Assembly (NCBI RefSeq): GCF_001507435.1
Contig: NZ_LMWH01000233.1
Coordinates: 1 to 64,000 of the forward strand
Reading direction: 5' to 3'
From: Streptomyces sp. NRRL F-5122
Lineage (GTDB): Bacteria; Actinomycetota; Actinomycetes; Streptomycetales; Streptomycetaceae
DNA: 64,000 bases
Part shown: positions 33,418 through 41,702 of the stretch, in pieces
Position numbering within the stretch: position 1 is the stretch's first letter
Layout of the letters: each line of letters starts with the position of its first letter
The notes under the pieces: model-generated
Told to the model about the DNA's origin: nothing
Databases searched by the model: none
What the model saw: the letters and a program-made list of their open reading frames with translations, nothing else
Program-made: the position numbers and the translations under genes

Positions 33418-34644
33418 GGGGCGTCGCCGGCCGATGCCGCGATGCTCACCATGACCGGGGGGTGGGAGTCCAGCCGCGTGCGTGGGCCGCTGGTCACACA
33501 TCGTGGGGTACTGCCATCGGGCCGTGCGGGATGACATGCCCGTGAGAATCACGCGTCACGCGGCGCGGAGGCCCGGCCGACGCGCAACCGAGTGCCCGGC
33601 CCGGTCCCCGATGCGCCGCGCACCGTGCCCACCGAATCCTGCCTTCATTCGTCATTCGGGCCAGGGAGCAGCGCCAGCAAAGGGGATGTCAGCCCTCCGA
33701 CCACAGCCCATTCGCTCTCTGGCCTGCAACACTCTGCGGCCTGCCGGTCGCCGGGGTCAGGAGTTGGTGCAACAGCTACTGCGCCTCTGCAACGCGTGAG
33801 ATGCCGTCATAGAACCCAAACCGCTCCAACGGGAACCGCGATGTGCTACGTCCATGGACGCGCAGATGCGCATCCGACGGTTCCGGCAACACAGGCCAGA
33901 CAGGAATACGCACAATCCGAATCGAGGTGTCGGGGAATCGGAGCGAACCGGTCGCTGCCACGCCTCTTACCAAGGCCCTCGTGCTGTGGTGGCCCTCACA
34001 CGCCGCTTCCCGCCGGATCGTCGGCCATCGCTGACGTCCCGCTACACGCAGTGGACTTCCATGGTCGGGCCTTGGTCGGGCCCGACCAAGCGGACTGAGC
34101 CCGCTCCACAAGCAACTGCGCAGTGAGGGGTCGTTCGCTGGAAGACGGCTGCGCAATGTGTCGGGGGCCTGCACAAGGTGCTCTGCGCATCCGATTGCGC
34201 TGGCAGGCAAGCGAACATCTGCCTGCACTGCGCGGCCCGGACGTCGTGCGCAATCAGGTTCCGCGCCCGGCGCCGGGCGCGCGCGGAGTGGGCACTGTCC
34301 ACTGCTGCCGCTGTGCGCGCATACTTGCGCACACCGCCCGCCCGCCGCCGTGGTCGGACTCATGAGCCCAAGCACTCGTGCCCCCGCCTGCCTGGTACCG
34401 CGCAGTCGGCTGCGCAGCACCGCGCCGGCGGCACGCATCAGGGACGCCTAACGGTCCAGGGCCTTGCGCAGCCAGCTGGTGGGAGCGCTTGCACAGCCAG
34501 ATGCGTGAATCAGAAGACGTAATGCGCAGTGTGGATGCGCCGGGGTGGGCGCAGTCGACCGCCGCAGTCGGCATTCCGGGCCGACCGCGCGACCATGGAC
34601 AAGCCGCCTCGCCCAGCGCTGTCTGCGCCGGAATCCGGGCTGTC
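33418..34644. other. 1.2-kb gene-poor region
   Basis: No open frame here has a recognisable fold; the longest (about 33776-34438, minus) is low-complexity and Arg/Pro/Ser-rich. Base composition is slightly less GC-rich than neighbouring genes. Its main feature is the TGCGCA cluster reported separately. It lies between a terminated catabolic operon and a GntR-type regulatory cassette, so it could be decayed mobile-element DNA, but I see no integrase, attachment site or tRNA. Confidence 0.5.
33867..34528. repeat. cluster of ten TGCGCA sites
   Basis: The palindromic hexamer TGCGCA occurs at 33867, 34117, 34150, 34184, 34247, 34326, 34411, 34465 and 34523, nine starts confirmed by position. A TGTGCGCGCA near-copy lies just before 34326, so the loose count is ten. 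Eight of the nine exact copies fall within 412 bp. At this base composition one copy per roughly 3 kb would be expected (my estimate). Flanks are not conserved and spacings are irregular (33-85 bp), so this is not a tandem repeat. Near matches (TGCGCT, TGCGCG, TGCGCC) are also frequent. Confidence 0.6.
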
Positions 34645-35037
34645 CTACGGCCCGTTGTGTTCCTGGGCGTCAGCGCACCTGTCGTAACCTGACACTTGAT
34701 CAATGGCTGGATGCTTCGGCACTCGGCGCGATGCTTCAGCAGCACTGCCCGAAGGCGGTTGATCGGGCAGGCACAGTCGCTGACCACGGGATTCCGCCAC
34801 ACCTAGTACGTCGCGGAGACATTCCGCCGTACGCCGGAGCATGAACATGGCCTCATCGATGGTCAGAGTCACCCCCAGCATGGGGCGCACCAAGCCGAGC
34901 ACCGTTGCTGCCACCTCCAGCTGTTGCGCTTCGATGGTCTCCGCGAACCGTGAGAGCGGACCGTCAGGGTTGTTGGAAGGGATGTACGCGGGCTTACCTT
35001 CCGGGCCGTTGAACGGAAGGCGGCGTAAACGGCTCAT
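34645..35037 (-). CDS. small TTA-containing hypothetical protein divergent from GntR gene
   Basis: 130 residues with no membrane segment. It starts MSRLRRLPFNGPEGKPAY and has an amphipathic helical centre (RFAETIEAQQLEVAATVLG, DEAMFMLRRTAECLRDVLG). I do not recognise it. Codon 4 is TTA (35026-35028), the rare leucine codon read by the bldA tRNA, so its translation may be developmentally limited. ATG 35037 is preceded by GGCGGTGA. Small genes divergent from a minimal GntR regulator are common in Streptomyces regulatory and integrative-element cassettes, so a regulated partner is likely. Confidence 0.65.
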   Translation of the reverse strand: MSRLRRLPFNGPEGKPAYIPSNNPDGPLSRFAETIEAQQLEVAATVLGLVRPMLGVTLTIDEAMFMLRRTAECLRDVLGVAESRGQRLCLPDQPPSGSAAEASRRVPKHPAIDQVSGYDRCADAQEHNGP

Positions 35038-35171
35038 CGAGTCACCGCCAGTAGGTGGTGCCGCCTCAGGGCCAACGCCAGTACAGCCGGCATCGTCTTC
35101 ACCCCTTCTCAACATCGAACGCTCGCGTGGAGCCCTTGGCGGCGCCTGTAGGGACCCTCTCTTCACGCATA

Positions 35172-35206
35172 GTATCGCCTTGTATCGCTACGTATCTAGA
35201 CGTATC
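35172..35206. promoter_or_regulatory. four GTATC boxes at exact 10-bp spacing
   Basis: GTATC begins at 35172, 35182, 35192 and 35202, each followed by G or T and C or A. All four therefore lie on the same face of the DNA helix. They sit in an AT-rich gap between the divergent small gene (starts 35037) and the GntR gene (starts 35247). A GntR operator for autoregulation and control of the divergent gene is the simplest reading. The segment also contains a TCTAGA palindrome between copies three and four. Confidence 0.65.
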
Positions 35207-35246
35207 TCAAAGTGTGACCACGAGGAGGGACGCATAGCTTCAAGCT

Positions 35247-35519
35247 ATGGCCATTGATCCGGATGCTGAGATTGATCACGGTGCCCCGCTCACGCCGTAC
35301 CGGCAGCTTGCCGAGATCTTGCGTGCGCGTATCCGACGCGGCGACTGGGCTCCAGGACGCGCGATCGCTTCTGAAACTCAGCTGGTGCAGCAATACGGTC
35401 TTGCCCGGAGTACGGTACGGCGGGCCATCGCTGTCCTGGCGGAGTCCGGAGAGGTCTTCACGGTGCCCCAGCGCGGCACCTACGTGACGGATAAGTCGAG
35501 CACAGAGGCCACACAGTAG
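35247..35519 (+). CDS. minimal GntR-family DNA-binding regulator
   Basis: Only 90 residues: a GntR winged helix-turn-helix (about 17-83) with PYRQLAEILRARIRRGDWAPG, the recognition region SETQLVQQYGLARSTVRRAI and the wing VPQRGTYV. There is no effector-binding domain, so it may act as a simple autorepressor, like the short GntR proteins of Streptomyces conjugative elements. The best purine-rich ribosome sequence (GAGGAGGGA, 35223-35231) lies 15 bp before ATG 35247, longer than usual, and the spacing may limit translation. Confidence 0.85.
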   Translation: MAIDPDAEIDHGAPLTPYRQLAEILRARIRRGDWAPGRAIASETQLVQQYGLARSTVRRAIAVLAESGEVFTVPQRGTYVTDKSSTEATQ

Positions 35520-35764
35520 GAGGCGACAGGGACCCGGTGTCCACCGACCCGCGGCCCGGCGGAGCTCCACGTCCCACAGCCTGCCATGTCGTGTTGAGCC
35601 GCTCGTGGAGCTCTTTCGCGTCCTGCTGGGCTTCGTTCGAGGATCTTGAAGATCTGCCGACAGACGGTGCGCTTGAGGCATCGCTGGGCGCCGCGGAGGC
35701 TCAAGGGGCCGGGGCGGCGAGTTTCGGGCATGAGACCCCGCTGCGGGCAGCCCGGCACCTCACG

Positions 35765-36238
35765 CTAACTGCCGACCTTCCGCTGCACGGTACGTCGCAG
35801 AAGCATCCACCTGAGGACGCAGACCAAGCCGAGCAGCAACAGGACGGCGATGGTCGGATTGAGATAGCCGGGGACGATGATGTCGAGGCTGTGGCCGTCC
35901 GACATGTGGCAGGTGAGCTGGAGCGGAGTGAAGCTCCCGGAGACGCCGTCGAGCTTGGTACCTCGCCTCAGGTCGTCCAAGGTGAAGCAGTCCACTCCGC
36001 CTTCGTGCCCGTACAGGAAGTAGATGCGCGAGCATCCCCATACGTAGAGGGCGAGGGCGGCAGTGGCAAACACGATGGCCACGTCCCGCCACCGTTCGCG
36101 GGCTGCGCGCCGTCGAAGCCGCGGCACCGATGCCACCAAGTAGACGCACAGGGAGATCACAGCCGGCCATCCGCCGGCCATCACGGCAACCAGCACAAGC
36201 CCGTGAGCGGTTGGAGGCGCGTCGTACGCCGCGATCAT
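35765..36238 (-). CDS. membrane protein of unknown function
   Basis: 157 residues with three predicted membrane segments (about 14-36, 52-70, 124-146). A middle region of ~50 residues has three cysteines (WGCSRIYF, GGVDCFTLDDL, LQLTCHMSDG) and is probably outside the cell. I do not recognise the family. ATG 36238 overlaps the stop of a small upstream ORF (ATGA), so the two are translationally coupled. The 245 bp between its end and the GntR gene contain no gene I can support. Confidence 0.65.
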   Translation of the reverse strand: MIAAYDAPPTAHGLVLVAVMAGGWPAVISLCVYLVASVPRLRRRAARERWRDVAIVFATAALALYVWGCSRIYFLYGHEGGVDCFTLDDLRRGTKLDGVSGSFTPLQLTCHMSDGHSLDIIVPGYLNPTIAVLLLLGLVCVLRWMLLRRTVQRKVGS

Positions 36239-36405
36239 GGTGAATCCGGCATCCTTCCGAGCGACGGAGTGCTTCTGGTCGCCCCGGCACGCCGCAGGTG
36301 AGCCGCGCGCGCCGGAGCATTGGCGTCGTGAACGATCAATACTCTGTCATCGAGCGTGATGTCAGCAACAGCGGTGGCGACCGGGACGATAGCACTCGGA
36401 GTCAT
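36235..36405 (-). CDS. small coupled ORF upstream of the membrane protein
   Basis: 56 residues from ATG 36405, which follows a strong AGGAGG ribosome site about 9 bases upstream. The peptide starts MTPSAIVPVATAVADI, includes LDDRVLIVHDANAPARAAHL and ends GRMPDSP. The stop overlaps the start of the next gene (ATGA). No family is recognised; it may be a leader peptide or small interacting protein. The ribosome site plus coupling are the main support. Confidence 0.5.
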   Translation of the reverse strand: MTPSAIVPVATAVADITLDDRVLIVHDANAPARAAHLRRAGATRSTPSLGRMPDSP

Positions 36406-36492
36406 CGTCCTCTGCCTCCTCGAAGCCAATTGCCCGGGCGCCGTCCCACACGCCTTCGAGGGCTCCGCAGAGCTCCCGGGGGTACGGAGATG

Positions 36493-36780
36493 TCACCCCG
36501 CGTCGGCGAGGACCTGCCGAAGCCGGGTCGCATAGGCCCGCGGGTGGCTGGTATTGCCGTTGTGGCCGCCGGGGAACTCGGCCGTCTCCCGGCCCACCAA
36601 GGTGGACAGGGCGTCCGCGCATCGACGGTCAAAGACGTCCTGAGGGGTGGTGCGTCCGGCCGCGGGGATGATGCGGGTGGAGACGTCCTTCACGGCGCCG
36701 ACGTCAAGGGTGTCATGGATGACGGCGGTGAAGTCGTGCCGGATGAAGTAGTCGAAGTTGGCGGTGCGGCGCTCGTTTTG
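36493..36780 (-). pseudogene. C-terminal remnant of an alpha/beta hydrolase
   Basis: The frame ending at 36493 reads back through TANFDYFIRHDFTAVIHD to GRETAEFPGGHNGNTSHPRA and LRQVLADAG. The PGGH segment with following FAxxL-like helix is the catalytic-His end of many actinobacterial alpha/beta hydrolases. No start codon, Ser nucleophile elbow or N-terminal fold is found upstream in any frame. About 95 residues therefore remain of a protein normally near 260-290. GTG 36693 would allow a 66-residue product but that would not be an enzyme. Confidence 0.55.
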
Positions 36781-36982
36781 TCGTCCGACCCGCGGCTCGG
36801 AGCGGGTGCGGCCGTCGGGAGGGCCCCGGTCCGGGAACGCCCCGAGTGTCGTCGCGCGGGAAACGGTGGCCGGCTCCCGTGAGTGATGCGCGCCACATCC
36901 GCGGGATTTTCCGGTCCGGGATGTAAGAACCGGGCCGCTGCGCTCATTGCTTGGTGAGAGAGCCGAAATGAGGGGACGGCGC

Positions 36983-37549
36983 GTGACACATGCCCAACGC
37001 TTCCGGGACGTCTACGAGGAGTGCTATCCGCGTGTCCTCGCCTACGCCACCAGCCTGGTCGGGCGGCAGATGGGCGAGGACATCACCAGCGAGACGTTCA
37101 CCGTCGCCTGGCAACGGGTGGGCAGCATTCCCCGGCCGCCACTGCCGTGGCTCCTGGGTGTGGCCCGCAACCTGGTGCGCGAACTGCGCCGCCGGGACGC
37201 CCACCAGTACCTCCTCGCGGCCGAGGAAGCGCAGCGCATCAGCAGCGGCGCCCGGACCGACGTCGGTGACATCGCGGCGGAGGTCACCGACCGGCACAAC
37301 GCGCTGCATGCGCTCGCGAGCCTGCCGGAGGCCGACCGGGAACTGCTGACGCTGATCGCCTGGCACGGTCTGAGCGCCAGGGAGGCCGCGCAGGTCCTGG
37401 GCTGCACCACCGCGACACTGACCGTCCGGTTGTACCGGGCCCGGCGCCGGTTGGAGAAGGCCCTGGAAACGGCATCGGCGTCCAGGACGGCTTCCACATC
37501 TCCCGTAGAGGCCCCGCACACCACCCGTCACGAAGGAGCACCCGCGTGA
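36983..37549 (+). CDS. ECF-family RNA polymerase sigma factor
   Basis: 188 residues. Region 2 has FRDVYEECYPRVLAYATSLVG and DITSETFTVAWQRVGSIP. Region 4 has LPEADRELLTLIAWHGLSAREAAQVLGC followed by VRLYRARRRLEKAL. GTG 36983 is chosen for its GAGGGGA ribosome site; ATG 36968 is the alternative. The stop overlaps the start of the next gene (GTGA). The partner is a CU044_5270-family protein, a pairing that recurs in actinobacteria, rather than a zinc-containing anti-sigma factor. Confidence 0.92.
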   Translation: MTHAQRFRDVYEECYPRVLAYATSLVGRQMGEDITSETFTVAWQRVGSIPRPPLPWLLGVARNLVRELRRRDAHQYLLAAEEAQRISSGARTDVGDIAAEVTDRHNALHALASLPEADRELLTLIAWHGLSAREAAQVLGCTTATLTVRLYRARRRLEKALETASASRTASTSPVEAPHTTRHEGAPA

Positions 37550-38775
37550 AGAACACCCGCAAGCGGCCCGGGCGGCCCGACGTCATGAAGGTGCTCGCGG
37601 ACGCACGGCCCGACGCACTGGATCCGTCCCTGCTGGTGGACCCGGCAAGGCAGCGGGAGGACCTCGCACGCATCGTCGACGAAGCGCCGGACGGCAGGGT
37701 GACACGCTTCCTGGCCCCTCGCCGCAGAAGTGGGTTCCGGCCGCTGGGAGCGGTGGCCCTCGCGGCCGTGGCGGCGTCCGCGGTGGCCGTGACCACGCTC
37801 GACTGGCGGGAGCCGGCCGATCGGCCGGCCGCACAACCGCGGTCCTCCGCCGCAACGGAACGGCCGGGCGCCGGTGAGGACGTCCATGTCGACGGCCACC
37901 TCGAACTGCTCAGCGCGGCCGAGCAGGCCGAGAACTCGCCCGACCAGGGAACCTACTGGCAGACGACCACACGCTCGGAGAACGTCGACGTCGCCGGTGA
38001 GAAGGGACACCTCTTCGCCGTGCGCAGTACCTCCGCCTCCGAGTGGTCGGTGGGCGTACGCCCCGGAACAGGGAGCCTCATGGTCTCCGGACTGGACTCC
38101 CTGACCGAGCCCAGGACCGCGGCGGACAAGGCCCGCTGGCGCGCGGCGGGCTCGCCCGGCACGGTGCGGGTCGAGGTCGCGAAGAAGGCCGGGACAGGCG
38201 TGATCGGCTACCCGATGGGCACTGGGCGGCCGATGGTCATGAAGACGAACATCAACGACAAGATCTACGCCGTCGGCCCGCGCAACGTCTCCTACAAGGA
38301 TCTGCGCGCGCTGCCCTCCACCAGCGGGGAGTTGCGCCGCTACCTGGAGCGGGCGTACGCGGCGGACAACGGCGCCGAGTCCGGTACGTCGGGCCGCAGT
38401 GCCTGGATGCTGCGCCAGGCGGCCGACCTCGTCACGATGCCCGTGAAGCCGGGCGTCCGGGCGGCCGCGTACCGGGTGATGGCGGATCTGCCCGGAGTCC
38501 GGGTGATCGGGCGTGTCAGCGATCCCCTGGGTCGCGAGGGTGTCGGTGTCGAGTTTCCCGTCGCGTACCCGACACCGCTCGGGACGACCCGGGAGCGGCT
38601 GGTCGTGGACCCGTCCACCGGTGCGATGCTCAGCGATCAGGTCGTCCTGGTCAAGGCCTCGGCCAGGGCCAAGGAGGCGGGTCTCGACGCGGGCACGACG
38701 GTGAACTACGAGGCGACCACCCGGATGAGCTGGGGCGAGCACCAGATCACGGTGCCGAAGAACGCTCGCAGCTGA
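37546..38775 (+). CDS. CU044_5270-family membrane-anchored protein, sigma-factor partner
   Basis: 409 residues. The N-terminal ~60 residues are cytoplasmic (LDPSLLVDPARQREDLARIVDEAP), one membrane segment lies at about 66-84 (PLGAVALAAVAASAVAVTT), and a large external domain follows. It contains the family's QGTYWQTTTRSE and the C-terminal RLVVDPSTGAMLSDQVVLV. The topology fits an anti-sigma-like receptor whose cytoplasmic part holds the ECF factor, though no such activity can be read from motifs. It is translationally coupled to the sigma gene. Confidence 0.85.
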   Translation: MKNTRKRPGRPDVMKVLADARPDALDPSLLVDPARQREDLARIVDEAPDGRVTRFLAPRRRSGFRPLGAVALAAVAASAVAVTTLDWREPADRPAAQPRSSAATERPGAGEDVHVDGHLELLSAAEQAENSPDQGTYWQTTTRSENVDVAGEKGHLFAVRSTSASEWSVGVRPGTGSLMVSGLDSLTEPRTAADKARWRAAGSPGTVRVEVAKKAGTGVIGYPMGTGRPMVMKTNINDKIYAVGPRNVSYKDLRALPSTSGELRRYLERAYAADNGAESGTSGRSAWMLRQAADLVTMPVKPGVRAAAYRVMADLPGVRVIGRVSDPLGREGVGVEFPVAYPTPLGTTRERLVVDPSTGAMLSDQVVLVKASARAKEAGLDAGTTVNYEATTRMSWGEHQITVPKNARS

Positions 38776-38783
38776 GTCAAGAG

Positions 38784-38843
38784 CCCGGCTTCGCCGGGTG
38801 ACGGCTGGTCCCGGGGCGGGCTTCTTCCAGACCCGCCCCGGGA
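38784..38843 (+). terminator. two consecutive hairpins after the sigma-factor operon
   Basis: Hairpin 1: CCCGGC/GCCGGG at 38784-38798 with a TTC loop. Hairpin 2: a 12-bp perfect stem at 38809-38820 / 38832-38843 with an 11-nt loop. A T-run follows at about 38876. The rest of the 414-bp gap to 39190 shows nothing else I can identify. Confidence 0.75.
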
Positions 38844-39189
38844 GGCCGGTGAGTCCGGCCCCGCACCCCGTCCCACTTTTTTGAACACAGCCCGGAAGAG
38901 CTGTTTCCTGCGCCGGCGCCACCCCGGACTCGGCACTGCCGTACGTGACCGGCTCACCGGCGCCTGCGGACTCCTGGGCTGCCGGACATCACGCGCCACG
39001 GCCCCCCAAGCAAGAGTCACTTGACGACCCGTCACTTCCACCGCCGAGTCGACACGGCAGTTCTCCCGGCGGCGATCGGCGTCCCCGGCCGCGGCCCTCC
39101 GCAACGGGTGACCTCGTCCGGGTCGTCGACAGCGCCTCCGCCCAAGGGCTGCCCCTCACGTTCCCGTCCTCTTCAGAAAGCCCGCACCG

Positions 39190-39990
39190 ATGCGCCTCCA
39201 CAGGCCCTATGTATCCGCAGCTGCGGCAGTCATCGTCTCCTCGCTGGGAATCGTCGCCGCCTCCCAGCACATCCCCGAGGGGGACCACACCCCGGGCCCG
39301 GGGACGACCCCGGTCGTCCAGGACGCCGTTGCTCCCGCTGCCGTGGGGTCTGCCACCGCCCCCGCCACACCACGGACGACACCTTCCCCTCGGCCCGAAA
39401 TCCCCACCAGGATCCCGGGGTTGGGTCCCAGAACCCGGTCGCACATCCCGGCCGGCACCCGCCAGGTCGTCCTGGTCACAGGAGCCGCGCGGAACTCGGC
39501 GTCCTCCAAGGTCGTGCTCTACCAGCGCGTCGACGGCGGCTGGCGTCCCGGGGCGGTATGGGCCGCGCACAACGGCTACCGGGGCTGGACCGACGAGCAC
39601 TACGCGGGCGATCTGCACAGTCCCATAGGGGTGTTCGGCCTGACCGACGCCGGCGGGCTGCTGGCCGACCCCGGCACCAGATTGCCGTACCACCACTCCG
39701 GCGCCTTCTCCGTCAGCGGACCCGGTATCGAGGGCGAACCACTCACCGGCTCCTTCGACTACGTGATCGCCATCAACTACAACCGGCAGCCCGGCACATC
39801 ACCGATGGACGGCACTAAGCCGCTGGGCGAGAACCGCGGCGGGGGCATCTGGATCCACGTCGACCACGGCGGCCCCACGCACGCCTGCGTCAGCCTCTCC
39901 GAGCCGCACATGAAACAGCTGCTGCAAACCCTCGACCCCGCCGACCACCCCGTCGTCGTCATGGGCGACGCCGCCTCTCTGGCTCGATGA
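39190..39990 (+). CDS. secreted L,D-transpeptidase-family (YkuD-type) protein
   Basis: 266 residues. A signal-anchor (about 8-26) leads to a Pro/Thr-rich linker (30-75) and a YkuD-like catalytic domain. That domain contains GVFGLTDAGG and the active-site block GGIWIHVDHGGPTHACVSLSE: the His and the Cys follow the H-x..S/T-H-x-C-V pattern with Ala in place of the usual Gly. Such proteins crosslink peptidoglycan or act on related peptides. It is monocistronic, between the sigma-factor operon and the second importer operon. Confidence 0.85.
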   Translation: MRLHRPYVSAAAAVIVSSLGIVAASQHIPEGDHTPGPGTTPVVQDAVAPAAVGSATAPATPRTTPSPRPEIPTRIPGLGPRTRSHIPAGTRQVVLVTGAARNSASSKVVLYQRVDGGWRPGAVWAAHNGYRGWTDEHYAGDLHSPIGVFGLTDAGGLLADPGTRLPYHHSGAFSVSGPGIEGEPLTGSFDYVIAINYNRQPGTSPMDGTKPLGENRGGGIWIHVDHGGPTHACVSLSEPHMKQLLQTLDPADHPVVVMGDAASLAR

Positions 39991-40140
39991 CCGTTCCGCC
40001 GTCAGCACCGCTCTCACCGAGGGCGCACCGATCAGCGGGGGTACGTCCCTGATCCAGGCCCTCCGACCGTCTCACACGCACTCTGCTCGCGCGGCCCTCG
40101 GCGGCTTCGGGCGCCGAACGGCCGCTTTGCGAGGGGAGCC

Positions 40141-40905
40141 TCAGGCGGGCAGTCGCGGCACGCTGTCGATCAGGCGGCGGGTGTAGGGGTGCGCCGGGTG
40201 GCCCAGCACCTGGGCGGTGTCGCCCTGCTCCACGACGTGGCCGTGCTCCAGTACGGCGGTCCGCTCGCACAGGGACGCCACGACCGACAGGTCGTGGGAG
40301 ACCATCACGAGCGTCAGCCCTTGTTCCTGCTTGAGTTCCGCGAGCAGGTCGACGACCTTGACCCGGGTGGTGACGTCGAGTGCGCTGACGGGCTCATCGG
40401 CCAGCAGCACCCGCGGATGGCACACCGTGGCGCGGGCGATGGCGATCCGCTGACGCTGGCCTCCGGAGAACTCGTGGGGGTAGCGGTCCATCGCGTCGGC
40501 CGGAAGGCCGACCCGGTCCAGGGCCGCCGCCACCTTCGGCACGGCGGAGGACCGTGTGTCGATACCGAGGGAGCGCAACGGCTCCGCCACGACGGCACCC
40601 ACACGACGACGCGGGTCGAGCGAGGAGTACGGGTCCTGGAACACACACTGCACGCTGCGCCGGAACCGGCGCATCTGCTCCCGGTCGCGCAGGGACAGCT
40701 CGGCACCGTCGAAGCGGACGGTGCCGGCGGTGGGCCGGGCCAGCCCGAGCAGCAGGCGCAGGAGCGTCGTCTTGCCCGCCCCCGACTCGCCGACGAGGGC
40801 GAGGCTGTGCCCCGCTTCGACGGCCAGCGAGATGTCCTGCACCGCGTCGACCGCGCTCCCCCGGTGGCGCAGCGCCACGTCTCTCAGTTCCAGTACGGGT
40901 GTCAC
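40141..40905 (-). CDS. ABC importer ATPase, DppF type (second operon)
   Basis: 254 residues. Walker A is GESGAGKTTLLR, the signature is FSGGQRQRIAIAR, Walker B is VLLADEPVSALDV and the switch His is in MVSHDLSVVAS. The length is short, with the C-terminal oligopeptide domain reduced to GHPAHPYTRRLIDSVPRLPA. It is the last gene of the 45845-40141 operon; ATG 40905 overlaps the preceding stop. No clear terminator follows in the 150 bp to the L,D-transpeptidase gene. Confidence 0.92.
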   Translation of the reverse strand: MTPVLELRDVALRHRGSAVDAVQDISLAVEAGHSLALVGESGAGKTTLLRLLLGLARPTAGTVRFDGAELSLRDREQMRRFRRSVQCVFQDPYSSLDPRRRVGAVVAEPLRSLGIDTRSSAVPKVAAALDRVGLPADAMDRYPHEFSGGQRQRIAIARATVCHPRVLLADEPVSALDVTTRVKVVDLLAELKQEQGLTLVMVSHDLSVVASLCERTAVLEHGHVVEQGDTAQVLGHPAHPYTRRLIDSVPRLPA

Positions 40906-41702
40906 CGCGGGCTCCTCAGATCCAGAGCGGCCTCCAGCCTCCGTGCGCCGGCCACGAGCGATTTGGTGTACTCCGCGCGCGGAGAGCGGACGAGGTCGTG
41001 GACGGTTCCGGTCTCGACGGCCCGGCCGTCCTTCATCACCAGCGCCCGGTCGGTCACCCGGGCCACGACGGCCAGGTCGTGACTGACGAAGATCACCGCC
41101 ATTCCCCGTTCCCGGACAAGGGAATCGAGGAGATCCAGCATCTCCGCCTGCACCGACACGTCCAGCGCGGTTGTCGGCTCGTCCGCGATCAGAAGTCCCG
41201 GGTCGCAGGCCAAGGCCATCGCCAGGGCGACGCGCTGCCTCTGTCCGCCCGAGATCTCATGCGGAAAGGCGCGGGAGACACGTTCGGGTTCCGGCAGGCG
41301 CACCTGTGCCAGCATGTCGCCGACGGCGTCGCGCAGCGCGGCGCCCCTGAGGCCTCTGCGTCTTGCGAGAGGCTCGGCGATCTGCCGGCCCACGCGCATC
41401 AACGGGTCGAGCGCGGTGAGAGGCTCCTGGAACACGACGGCGGCGTCCCGGCCGCGCACCGAAGTGAGCGCCCTTTCGGTCGCGCCGACGATCTGGGTGC
41501 CGGCGAGTTCGACACTGCCGGTGGCGGTCATGCCGCTGGGCAGCAGGCCGAGGACCGCCAGCGTGGTGAGCGACTTGCCGGACCCTGACTCGCCGATGAG
41601 GCCGAGCCGTTCACCGCCGGCCACGGAGAAGGAGAGGTCGTCGACCAGCACTCTGCCCTCGGCGGTCCGGACGGTCAGCCCACGTACGTCCAGGAAGGTC
41701 AT
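40902..41702 (-). CDS. ABC importer ATPase, DppD type (second operon)
   Basis: 266 residues from ATG 41702, which overlaps the permease stop; a longer upstream reading is antisense-like. Walker A is [12 protein letters not shown], the signature is ISGGQRQRVALAM, Walker B is [13 protein letters not shown] and the switch region is FVSHDLAVVAR. It pairs with the downstream DppF-type ATPase. Confidence 0.92.
   Translation of the reverse strand: MTFLDVRGLTVRTAEGRVLVDDLSFSVAGGERLGLIGESGSGKSLTTLAVLGLLPSGMTATGSVELAGTQIVGATERALTSVRGRDAAVVFQEPLTALDPLMRVGRQIAEPLARRRGLRGAALRDAVGDMLAQVRLPEPERVSRAFPHEISGGQRQRVALAMALACDPGLLIADEPTTALDVSVQAEMLDLLDSLVRERGMAVIFVSHDLAVVARVTDRALVMKDGRAVETGTVHDLVRSPRAEYTKSLVAGARRLEAALDLRSPR

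Noticed and set aside
33776..34438. A 220-codon minus-strand frame over the TGCGCA cluster
   Set aside because: The composition is Arg/Pro/Ser/Ala-rich with no fold, there is no ribosome site, and the region has no consistent third-position GC bias in this frame.
35480..35758. Possible IS110-type transposase remnant on the minus strand (LRGAQRCLKRTVCRQIFKIL)
   Set aside because: The resemblance is limited to about 15 residues, with no inverted repeats, DEDD domain or second fragment, so I do not annotate an insertion sequence.
33359..36982. Integrated mobile element (attachment site, tRNA, integrase)
   Set aside because: A GntR cassette and decayed genes are suggestive, but I find no tRNA 3' end, direct-repeat att pair, integrase or transfer gene in this stretch.
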